From: Zelonia costaricensis
Taxonomy: Eukaryota; Euglenozoa; Kinetoplastea; Trypanosomatida; Trypanosomatidae
Assembly (NCBI GenBank): GCA_030849075.1
Contig: JASAOO010003397.1
Coordinates: 1-54,055, forward strand
Length of the DNA stretch: 54,055 nucleotides
Direction: 5' to 3'
Shown here: positions 30,457-39,900 of the stretch, one piece after another
How positions within the stretch are numbered: the stretch's first letter is position 1
Layout: every line of letters starts with the position of its first letter
Position numbers and translations under genes: made by a program
Notes under the pieces: generated by a model
Databases searched by the model: none
Seen by the model: the letters and a program-made list of their open reading frames with translations, nothing else
Told to the model about the DNA's origin: nothing

Positions 30457-31306
30457 TTTTGAGGTGCTCACGCGTGTGTGGTGAGGGTGAGGGGTCTGGA
30501 AGGTGATCGAAGGGACGACGACGCGCCGCGTGACGCGTCAGAAGGCACCGTACTGGTGGTACAGCCTCACGGTCGAGTGTGCGTGTGTGTGTGTGTGTCA
30601 AGGAGTGCACCCGTGCAGTGAAATGGAGGATGTGCGGCAGGTCAACGACGCGGGAGATGAACCGGAGAGGCGGGGGCTCACGCCCGCACAAACGCGCCAG
30701 CGGCTCGACTCACGCACGCGCAGAATGGGCACACGCGCCATCGTCGCATGTCGGCGTCTGTCGACAGCTGAATTCAGCAGAACGAACAGCAGCGCGTGCG
30801 AGGAGGGCTCACGACGAGGAGGCGCCGTATTCTCGTTGACGCGCACAACACACGCCAGTTTCCCGAGCTGGCGCAGTTTCCCGTGTTGTATCCAACCATT
30901 TCCTTTTGTTCTTGTCTTCACCGACTTGCCTCTGCGTGGTAGCTTGACGTCCGTCCCGGTCCACGTCTCCTTCGCCCACCCAACGACACGGACACCAAAC
31001 CAGAGCGAAGGGAAGTGACACACTCGCGCACCAACGAGTGGGGCAAGGGTGGTCAAAGGGGGGGGGACAAAGACGAGAACGCGGACGGGACAAGTGTGGA
31101 GAGTGAGAAGCCGATACGGAGGAGGGGGGGGTGGGGGGGTGGGAGGTACAGCAGAGGCGGTGAGTCCGAGGCAGGTTGACGCTGCCGCCGCACGGAGCCA
31201 AGGGAAAAAAAAGGGGGCGAAACAACGCACGCGCGCGGCGGGCTGGGGTGCCGCCATGCCGGCACCTGTGGTACATCCGTAAATGCCAGCGGTGCGACGG
31301 CCAAAC
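30457..31306. other. Spacer between the LRR protein gene and the AN1 protein gene
   Basis: No gene seen. The minus strand near 30470-30495 is C/T-rich, with an AG at 30467-30468 that could be the acceptor for the AN1 gene (10-nt leader). TG repeat near 30583-30598, G-rich runs at 31060-31145. Confidence 0.6.
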
Positions 31307-34300
31307 CTACATCCACGGCGTCGGGGGTGATGAGTGCGACGCCCCTAGGGAGTGCCGCTCCGCCGCGGTGACTTGCCGCTCCATGTCCACTACAAAGTGC
31401 CGACGCTCGCGCATCACCTGCTCCGCCTCCGCGATAAGGGCGTCGACGTAGTCGATGGTGCGGCCCGGCGTCTGCGAGGGCGGTGGGGCAGCCGTGGGGG
31501 ACGCCAGCTCCGCCGGCCCCACGTCTGCCATGCTCTGCAAGAGGTCGCTGAGACCGCTCGTGCGCCGCCGCGCTAGTGCGTCTGCATATCCGTTGTCGTG
31601 CGTTCTTTGGGCAGTGGACAAGTGGCGCGGCGTCGCAGCCGCGAGCACCGTGGTCGTCGGCACGATGCTGGGCACCGTGAAGAAGCCGGAGCTGCCGTGC
31701 ATGCTGGCGCTGCCCACCGAACCCCGGCAATCTGACCCGCGCCGCTGCTGCTCTGTGGTCGGCGTCATGAAGGTGTCGGCGCCGCGGTCGACGTCCGCCA
31801 TGCCGCTGGCGGGGGTGACGGGCAGCAGAGGCAGCACCGTCCAGGGAACGCGTTCGTCTGTGGCCTCTTCGAGCGGGATGTTGGCCGTGCCAACACCGTA
31901 GTGGGCGAACGGCGCACGGTAGGCGTCGTCGCGGCGACATTCCGCGCCGTTTGGCTCGTGCCCGTTGGTGTGAAAGCCTGATGGGTGCGCTGAGCTGCGC
32001 ATCGCGGCCGCCGTAGTAGCAGCCGCCGCGAAGACGGGTGCGATGCCGGAGTAGTCTGGCGCAAGAGAGGCTGGAGCGGCGCGCGCGCCGCTCGAGTCGC
32101 TCACAACTGCCTCGCCGATCCGCGTGCGTGGGTGGGCCACAGCGTTGCCTTCCACGTACGCACGCACGGCGCACACCCGCTCCGACAGCAGGGGCAGGGA
32201 GGCGAGCTCGTCCATGTAGCGCCGCAGCCGCAACAGGGCTGCGTGGGTGAGTGCGTTGCCGCCGAGATGCCACGTGCAGAGCGGAAGCGACGTGCGGAAC
32301 GTCGTCGGGGGCAACTCGGGCCGCAGCGCCTCCATGGCGAACGGCACGTGCGAGAGGGTCGCGTCTGTCAGGCCGCAGCGCTCGAGGCCCACGACCACGA
32401 GGCCGCCGCACGCGCTCGCACGGCTCACGCGCAGCACCGCCGCGGCGAGGACGGCACCCGCCAGCGCCGGGGAGGCGAAGGCGTTCTCGGACAGGTCGAG
32501 CAGACGCAGGTTGGGCACGTAGACGCACGGCGCTGACAGCAGAACGTGGCCGCTCTCGCTAGCTTCTGCGACTTCGATGACGCCTGCTGCGGCTGCAGCG
32601 GCGGCGTCGCTCTCTGTCACGTCTGCCGGCTGCTCAGCGTGCAGGCCAGCGAGGAGGTGGGCCTCACTGAGCAGTGTGTGCTGCACGTCTTCCCCGAAGG
32701 CGGGGCCGTCGCATACTGTGCTCGCGATGTCGTCCAGCGCCGACACAGCCAGCTCGGTGTTGGAGAGCAGCAGCCGCAGCACATCGCCCAGCACGGCCTC
32801 CGTGCAGCCCACATCCCGCAGCGACAGCGTCTCGAGATGCTGGAAGGGATGCGTAAGCGCACGCCAGCTCGGTTGGCGGGGGCGGGGGCGGACGCCGGTC
32901 ACCTCACCGACGGCTTCAAGGCACAGTAGTGTCGACAGGAACAGCCGCACGCCGGTGTCACCGAGGTGGCGGTTGTGGCTCAAGTCTACTCGCACCAGCC
33001 GCGCGCTGATCAGCCAGGACGGCGGCACGGCAAGGCGACTCTGGTGCACCTCCTCATGCGCCTGGACGCGCAGCTCATCTCGGTACGTGTGGAGAAGCCC
33101 GTCCACGCAGAACGCGCGCACGTCGGCACTCGTCACATCACACCCTTGAAGGAGCAGCGCCTGCGCGACAGGCCGTCTCCGCTCAGGCTGAGCTGGCAGT
33201 GTCGCCGACTCTTGAACGCGCGTCACCAGCGCAGTCCCCAGCACCGTGAGCCGCCGTTGATGCGCCGTAACGCCGGCGGCGACGTCGCGAGAGTAGCTCT
33301 CCAGCGGGGCTGCGAACGAGTTCCAGGCGACGTTCACCGCTCCCACAGCAGCCATGCGGGACGCGGTGCTCACTGCACCCCTCGCTGAGGTGCACATCCG
33401 CACGAGCTCCGCGACCCCCGCGCCGCTCAGCTCGTTGCGCTGCACCGACAGGTAGGGCAAAAGGCAGGGCTGATCGGCGACGCCGGCAGCGGTGTGTGGT
33501 GCGGACAAAGCGGCCGCCGACCCTGCGCCGCTCTGTGCTCGCGTGGGGTCGATTTCGTGTGGCAACGCCGCTTTGGCCGCCGCCTCGAGGTGTGCGTGCA
33601 GCCGTGCCGCGCCGCTGTCGCTGAGGCCCACGCCATCGAGGAGCAGTGCCTCCAGCCAGGGTAGCAGCGTGTGAGGGTGAGGACTCGATCCAGGCGCAGG
33701 TACGTGAGTCAATGCGGCTACGGCGGCGGACTGCTTGTCGGGCAACCGGTACAGCATCGCACAGAGTGCGAAGACGCCGGCGTCGCCTAGCGGGCAGTCG
33801 GAAAGACTCAAGCAGCGGAGCTGCCGCCACGGTGCAGTTGCGTGTAGGGTGGCCGGCACCCGCACCAGCCTGGCCCACATCAGCACCTCGTGCCCCGTAA
33901 TCTCGCGGTGGCTGTCGAGGTACAAGCCCACGAGCGGGTGGTCCATCAGAGCCGCTCCGCACTGCGCCAAGACACGCACCACGGCGGCCACGTCGCTTGC
34001 TGGTCGACTTGCACTCTGGCTTGCTGTGGCAGCGGCACGTGCCCCTTTGGCGAAGACACCTGCGAGAGAGACGGTGGGCGGCACCCGCCACTCCAGCGGC
34101 GCGCTGGTCTCCGCGTACGACGCCGAGAGGAGAACCTGCAGGCAGCACTCCACGTAGTCGCGAGCGCCAGGACACGTGTCTGCCGCTACGGCGTCAACGC
34201 TGGGTCGCATCTCGTCAGAAACGGTGTGCGTGGCAGGCGGCAGCGGCATCAAGTCGTCTACGCTCCAGCTCCCGCCGCCGCTGCGGTGCTGCAACGTGGC

Positions 34301-34318
34301 GCTCAAGAGTGCACCCAT
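31307..34318 (-). CDS. Leucine-rich-repeat protein with N-myristoylation motif
   Basis: 1003 residues. Irregular leucine-rich repeats of the ribonuclease-inhibitor type recur from about 165 to 730: LRCLSLSDCPLGDAG at 167-181, LEALLLDGVGLSDSG at 222-236, LVRVDLSHNRHLGDTG at 441-456, LETLSLRDVGCTEAVL at 495-510, LRLLDLSENAF at 604-614 and VVVGLERCGLTDATL at 641-655. Low-complexity loops separate them. The N-terminus is MGALLS, which fits the MGxxxS consensus for N-myristoylation and suggests membrane attachment. Residues 740-960 are disordered, and the last 45 form a charged helix (IDYVDALIAEAEQVMRER). No catalytic domain is seen. Such LRR proteins in kinetoplastids are often cytoskeletal or membrane scaffolds; function here is unknown. 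The ATG is the first that opens the frame; a separate out-of-frame ATG lies 19 nt upstream. Confidence 0.88.
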   Translation of the reverse strand: MGALLSATLQHRSGGGSWSVDDLMPLPPATHTVSDEMRPSVDAVAADTCPGARDYVECCLQVLLSASYAETSAPLEWRVPPTVSLAGVFAKGARAAATASQSASRPASDVAAVVRVLAQCGAALMDHPLVGLYLDSHREITGHEVLMWARLVRVPATLHATAPWRQLRCLSLSDCPLGDAGVFALCAMLYRLPDKQSAAVAALTHVPAPGSSPHPHTLLPWLEALLLDGVGLSDSGAARLHAHLEAAAKAALPHEIDPTRAQSGAGSAAALSAPHTAAGVADQPCLLPYLSVQRNELSGAGVAELVRMCTSARGAVSTASRMAAVGAVNVAWNSFAAPLESYSRDVAAGVTAHQRRLTVLGTALVTRVQESATLPAQPERRRPVAQALLLQGCDVTSADVRAFCVDGLLHTYRDELRVQAHEEVHQSRLAVPPSWLISARLVRVDLSHNRHLGDTGVRLFLSTLLCLEAVGEVTGVRPRPRQPSWRALTHPFQHLETLSLRDVGCTEAVLGDVLRLLLSNTELAVSALDDIASTVCDGPAFGEDVQHTLLSEAHLLAGLHAEQPADVTESDAAAAAAAGVIEVAEASESGHVLLSAPCVYVPNLRLLDLSENAFASPALAGAVLAAAVLRVSRASACGGLVVVGLERCGLTDATLSHVPFAMEALRPELPPTTFRTSLPLCTWHLGGNALTHAALLRLRRYMDELASLPLLSERVCAVRAYVEGNAVAHPRTRIGEAVVSDSSGARAAPASLAPDYSGIAPVFAAAATTAAAMRSSAHPSGFHTNGHEPNGAECRRDDAYRAPFAHYGVGTANIPLEEATDERVPWTVLPLLPVTPASGMADVDRGADTFMTPTTEQQRRGSDCRGSVGSASMHGSSGFFTVPSIVPTTTVLAAATPRHLSTAQRTHDNGYADALARRRTSGLSDLLQSMADVGPAELASPTAAPPPSQTPGRTIDYVDALIAEAEQVMRERRHFVVDMERQVTAAERHSLGASHSSPPTPWM

Positions 34319-35715
34319 GCCGGCCCAGCGCGTGACATGAAGGAGCGGCTAACAACGGCAGACGAGAGATGTGCGGGATCGCGGGCGAGAGAACACACAC
34401 GCCTCCACACACAGGGTGAGAAAGAGAGAAAGAAGGCCCGCAATGAGCACCGATACCGTCACACGCACACCACAGGAGAGGCGACAGTGTTGTCCCCTCT
34501 GCAGCTCCGGGGGGAGGGAAGGCGTTGCGGGAGAGCACCAGGGCCGCAGTACGTTCGAGTCGCCTGCACTCGTGTGTGTGTGTGTATGTGTGTGTGCTGA
34601 CGGCGCAGTGCCATGGGAAAGATCAGAGACGAGGTGGGGAAGAAGAGGAGAGGAGTGCACGGAAAGTATCAAGCGGCGCTTGGGCCACGCCGCGCCAAGG
34701 AGCTTCTCAAGTTTGCTGATGACCGTTGACGCTCCCCGTCATTGCCACGACAAGACTCGAAAGACGCCGCACGCCTGCTTCAGAGCACTGCGCCGCTTCC
34801 CAGTGTCGCCATGCCCTATCCACCGGGTGGCACAGCAGCGCGTTGTGCAGCCGCGGGTCTGTCCATGCAGCGCCTTCACTAGGCCGCCGCGTAAAAGCCG
34901 CCTCGCCTTTGGGACAGTGGCGACTTGTGCCAGCCGGTGACCAACGCCTTCACGGACGTCGATCAGCACGCAGCATCCTCGTCGCTGCCGTTTCCTTTTT
35001 TCTTCTCCTCTTCTTTTTCGAAAGTTCGCGACACATCGATAGAGTGAATCACCAGTCCGTCACACACTCACACACTCACACATGCGACGCCACCAACTCA
35101 AGCGCGCACCCGCACCTCAGTACCACCACAAAAGCTGAAGGTGGTCAACAGAAAGGGGCGACGTGACGGCAACCACCCGCCCTTCCACGAACACCGGAAC
35201 CCCCCTCCACACACACACACGCACATGCACAATATCAAATGGCAGCATCGAGGCCGCGGCGGCACGCGGAAACTCAACATCACGCACTGGCAGAGAAACA
35301 AAGGAAACACATGCCACCGGGACGGGGGGGAAGGGGGGAGGCCTTAAAGGCGCACGGGGAACACAAGTGCCCCTGCCCACATACACACCCCTCCTCGCCT
35401 CGCACCCTGCGAGATCAATATGTCGTCGCACGGTGCGGACCCATCACGCCGCGGCGCACGCGTCACCTCCCCTTCCGTGCCGAGTACGGTGCAACCAACA
35501 CACACCCTGCGGTTCGAATGCACAGAAAGAAACAAGACAGGACGGCGACGCAAAGCGGGCACGGCCACCTCCGCCGCCGGGTAGGCCGTGATGGAGCGAG
35601 AGCACACGACGTACACCGGAGTCCTTGTATCCCGTCTTCACCCCTGGCTGGTGCATTCGCGGGGGCCTACCCACACACACACATGCACCTCCGTCTAATG
35701 GCGTCTTGACGTGCA
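34319..35715. other. Spacer between the V-ATPase proteolipid gene and the LRR protein gene
   Basis: No gene seen. It has a TG repeat near 34572-34597, a non-repetitive island at 34690-34980 and CA repeats near 35067-35083, 35211-35220 and 35670. The last part (35350-35715) should be the 3' UTR of the proteolipid gene. Confidence 0.6.
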
Positions 35716-36321
35716 CTACGACGTGGCGCACAGGTCGGTGTAGCGGTTGGCCTGGTTGTTCATCAGCAGCGCAATGATGAGACCGTAGAGGCCGAGCGCC
35801 TCGGAGAAGATGAGCATGAGCACCATCGCCACGAAGATCTGATCCTGCTTGCCGTACGCACGCGCCGCCGTGTCGCCGACAACGCCGATCGACAGGCCGG
35901 CACCGAGCGCGGCGAGGCCGGCGGCCAGACCAGCGCCGAGGTGCATGTACCCGGCGTAGGAGGAGTACGTGTTGTCATCGGTGTGGATGTTGTTGTTGAT
36001 GATGACGGCGATAATGAGGCCGTAGATACCGAGGATACCCGCCATGACCACCGGGACAATGCCGCGCATGATCTTCTCCGGCGCGGTGAGACCGAGGTAG
36101 GCGACGCCGACGCCCGACTTGGCGGCGCCGTATGCCGAGCCGAGGTTGGCGAAGACGAGCGCGACGGCGGCACCCATGGCCCCAAAGAAGCCAGCGCTCT
36201 GCGGGTACATGACGGCCATGCACGCCTCCACGTTCGCCGCGTCCACGCCGTGGACCACCGTGGCGCACGCGACGGCCAGCGCGCAGCCTGCGCTGAAGAC
36301 CTTCGCGCGAGAGAGGGGCAT
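35716..36321 (-). CDS. V-type H+-ATPase proteolipid subunit c with N-terminal extension
   Basis: 201 residues. Four transmembrane helices of the V0 rotor subunit are clear: about 43-65, 86-110, 126-150 and 162-187. The essential proton-carrying Glu is E174 in MLIFSEALGLYG, in the fourth helix. The loop KQDQIFVAMVL at 158-168 and the glycine-rich helices are typical. The ring formed by this subunit moves protons into acidocalcisomes, lysosomes and other acidic compartments (family knowledge). The usual subunit has about 155-165 residues; this one has about 40 more at the start, with a hydrophobic stretch at 8-24 (VFSAGCALAVACATVV) that could be a signal peptide or a fifth helix. The ATG at 36321 is supported by an acceptor nine nt upstream. 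Confidence 0.95.
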   Translation of the reverse strand: MPLSRAKVFSAGCALAVACATVVHGVDAANVEACMAVMYPQSAGFFGAMGAAVALVFANLGSAYGAAKSGVGVAYLGLTAPEKIMRGIVPVVMAGILGIYGLIIAVIINNNIHTDDNTYSSYAGYMHLGAGLAAGLAALGAGLSIGVVGDTAARAYGKQDQIFVAMVLMLIFSEALGLYGLIIALLMNNQANRYTDLCATS

Positions 36322-36945
36322 GAGTGGCAACTGGAGGCGCGGCAAGCGGGGGGAGAGAGGAGGAGCAAGGGGGGGGGGGACACAGAAACAGAGGCGCGTG
36401 AAGTGCACAAGGCTTGCGAGGAGTCGGAGGACGAGTGCGGGGGGGGGGGGGCTCGGAGGACGGTACGCACAGTAGTGCTGGGACTGTGCGTCAGCACGCA
36501 CCGCGAGCAGCAAAAGGAGAACAGCAAGGTAGTGGTCGTAGACGACCATGCGCGTGGGTGACGATGGGTATGAGAGAGCAGGCAGCGACGAAGATGACAA
36601 GGGTTTGAATTCCAGCAGAGAGATAGTGTGATGCCGAAGAAACATCGCGTACCTCTCCTTCGAAGCGGCAGTTTCGTGGCCGCTAACTGCCACGTGCCTG
36701 TGAGGTGTTCGCAAGCTCACCGCAGCCTGAGGAGGGTCGCGGTACAGCGCCAGAGCTCTTTGCTGTTTTTTTTGTCTTCTCTCGTTTCGCTGCGGTGTCT
36801 TCGCAGTGCTGAAAACGAGTCGCCGAGTAGAGCAGAGGTTGACAGCGCAGAGAACGCACTAAGGAGACCCAGGCGCCACACGCTGCGAGCAGACGCGAGG
36901 CCGCCCCGCCCCCCCCCCTCCCCCGCGTCGCCCTCGGCACCGCCT
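36322..36945. other. Spacer between the RasGEF-like gene and the V-ATPase proteolipid gene
   Basis: No gene seen. It carries the splice tract of the proteolipid gene, a 13-G run at 36439-36451 and, from about 36650, the probable 3' UTR of the RasGEF-like gene with a C run at 36909-36916. Confidence 0.65.
36331..36392 (-). promoter_or_regulatory. Candidate spliced-leader acceptor for the V-ATPase proteolipid gene
   Basis: The minus strand reads a C/T-rich tract ending CTCCAG (AG at 36331-36332), then nine bases and the ATG at 36321. Confidence 0.55.
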
Positions 36946-39900
36946 CTACAGCGCCGTGTACAGTTGGTTGGCCATCTGCCGCTGCACAACGACATCCGTG
37001 ACGAGCACCTTGTCGAGCTGGGCATCGAAGGCCCGCTCAAAATCAAGGTCCGGCGCGCTGTGCCGCACTACGGTCGACTTGGCCGCGGCGTAGTGCAGGC
37101 ACGACTGCTGGTGCCCGTGCACGCGCTGCAGCCAGTCGTCGACGAGGTGCAGCTTACGCCAGTTCACCACGGCGATGGGCGACCCCGGCGTGAAGGCCGC
37201 GGGGTCCTCCTCCTGCTCCTCCGCCTGCTGCGCCAGCACGTGGCAGGGCAGCGCAAAGCTGCCGAACAAACGCACCTCCTCGGCAACGAAGTGGCTCTGC
37301 ATGCGGTGCGTCGGCACCGTCAGGATGGTCGGCTCGGTGGCGAAGACGTGCTGCAGCTCACGCAGGTAGTACTGCACCACCGGCACCGTTGGGTACTCCA
37401 CGCTGTCGGGCACCGTGTGCAGGTACTCGAAGAAGGTGTGCCCCGCTTTCCGGGCGCGGTGGGCGGTGGCAGCGCCCTCGGCGGCCGTCGAAGTGGCGCC
37501 CGCGCCGTCGGAGGTGGTCTTGCCGATCGAGGCAGAGCCCGCTGCAGCGGCGGCGGCAGTTGCCGCTGCTGACTGCACCGAAGCGCCGACCGTCGCCGCC
37601 GCCGCTGCCCCTGCACCCGCCTCAGAGCCGTCCCGGTTGGGGCTGCTGCTTCCCTGCGGGCCGTTGGCTTTCGTGGTGCCGCCAGCGACCTCGCCGGGCG
37701 GACCGCCGCTGCCCGGCACCGTCGACGCGAAGAGCCCGGCAAGCTTGCGGATGCGGTGGGCCGTCTGCGCGTGCACGTGTGGGGAGACCTTGGGGTGACC
37801 AAGCAGCCGCTGCACAAACGGGTGCTGCAGCCCGCGAAAGACGCTGAAGGAGGCGTGGAGGTTGTTGACGCGCAAGAAGCCGACGACCAGGTCCACCAGG
37901 CGGTCGAGCATCTGCAGCAGCTGCCGCGCCGGGTTGGGCATGTAGGCGCCTCGTCGGCTCGCGTCTTGGTGCATCAGGGGGCTCATGCCAAACCCCGCAG
38001 CGCCGACCCCGCCGCCGGTGGCCATGCTGTTGTTTGGCTGCTCGCCCCGCCGGCGCCGCTCCTCGGCCTGCGAGGCACCCGCCACGGACACCGTCGCCGC
38101 GGACGCCGACGTCGCACTCGAGTCACCCAGCGACATCGAGGACGAGTGCGAGCGGCCGTCCACACTGTCGTCGCCGCCGCTGCTGGCGGTGTTGTGTTGC
38201 AGGACGCGGGCGGCACCTGCGCCAAGCCCGGCGTCGCTGTTGGAGTGGGCCCCCCCGTAGCCCGCGACGTCTGCCACAAACGAGTTGAGAATGGAAAGGT
38301 TCGTGACGGCCGCAGCGGCGGCGGCAGCAGCCGCGGCCTTCTCACCGTCGAGGTACGCGGCGTGCAGGAGCAGCGAGACGGACCACGAGGTCAGCAGCAC
38401 CGACGAGTTGAGAAAGCGGGCGAGGAAAGAGCTCTGGAAGGTGGCGGAGGCGAGGTACGCGGCGCCCGTGCGGTGCGCGGCGATGTGGATGTCCTGCGCT
38501 GGGAAGCTGGTGAAGAGGCGGTAGTGCGCCGCCGTCAGGCCCCGCACGTACGTCTCGAACGTGTGGTCGGCGAACGCGACGAGCGCGGTGACGGCGAGGG
38601 CGTGCAGGCGCGCGGCCCCACCGCCGCTGCCGGCGGCAGCCGTGGAGGTCGCCGCGGAGGCGTCGATATCGGTCATCACCGCGTCTACCGACGGCGGGGT
38701 GCGAAAGGCGAAGCAGGGCAGGTACTCGGACGGCCTCAGCGACTGCATGGGCGTGCGCCAGGTCCACGGCAGAGACGACGTCGGCAGCGACACCCGCAAC
38801 GAGGGTGGGACGGCGTGCCACAGTAGGTGGTGCCGGCGCGGCTCGTACACGTCTTGCAGCACGCCGTGCAGCCACTCCTCGGCGAGAAACGGGAAGCCAG
38901 TGGACGGACGCGGCGAGGGGGCGCTGCCGCTCTGTGGGTCCTCGTTCACCCGCCGCCGTGACGCGAGGGTGATGACGCGGTTGCACTCTCGTCGAATGAA
39001 CTCGGCCATCTGCGGCGCGCGTGACGGGGCGTCGGCCCACATGGACGGCACGTAGCAGCAGCTCTCGACAAAGTGCAGAATGCAGCGCACCATCTGCGCG
39101 TCGAAGTGGTACGGGTGCTGCTGCAGCCAGAAGAGCAGCACGGCCAGCACCTTGGTCTGCACTCGCTCACACACCGTCAGCCACAGCGCGGCGCTAGGGG
39201 AATACGTGCTGATCACCTCCACCGGTGCCCGCGCGGGGGCCCCGGCAACGGCGCCGCCACCGGCGCCCCCCTGCCCGGTCTCAGCCGACGATGCACCGGC
39301 AGCCCCCGCCGCAGAGTGGGCCAGCGCGGCGAGGGAGTCGGTTGACGCTGAGGTGAAGATGCCGGATCGGCCCAGCGAGGCCAACGCCAGCTCAGGCGTC
39401 GTCGCCGCCGCCGTCGCACGGATGTACTCCTCCACGGCAGCAGACACAGTGCGGTCCATCGCAGCAGGCTGAGTGCCGCGGTTCGGCGAGGAGAGACGCG
39501 CCGAGCGCGAGCCCCACAGCCGCGCACTCCCCCCACTCAACTCGCGGCTGCCCTCGCTCGTAAGCGCGGCGCTTCCCGCGCCGGTGACGGTCGCGGCCGG
39601 CGCAGCAGACGCTGCGGCGGGTGGGGCGCCGGGGTGCCGGCGGCCGTGACGCACCGTCTCACTCTGCGAGCGCCGCTTTGGCAGCGAGGCGCCGAGGCCT
39701 GGGGCGTGCACGGTGATGCCGTGCACACGAAACCGCTCAAACCCGAGGCGCAGCGACAGGGGCACGAGGTAGCGCTCCATCAGCTTCGCCAGCAGCACCT
39801 GCGATGGCATGACGAGTCGGTGCTGCCGCAGGAAGGCGTGGGTGAAGGTGGAAGTGTTCTTGACGAGGCCGTCGGCCGGCGTTGAGACCGGCATGACGTG

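Noticed and set aside
30457..30471. Five-codon extension of the AN1 protein
   Set aside because: It opens with GTG, and the AG at 30467-30468 inside it is a plausible splice acceptor.
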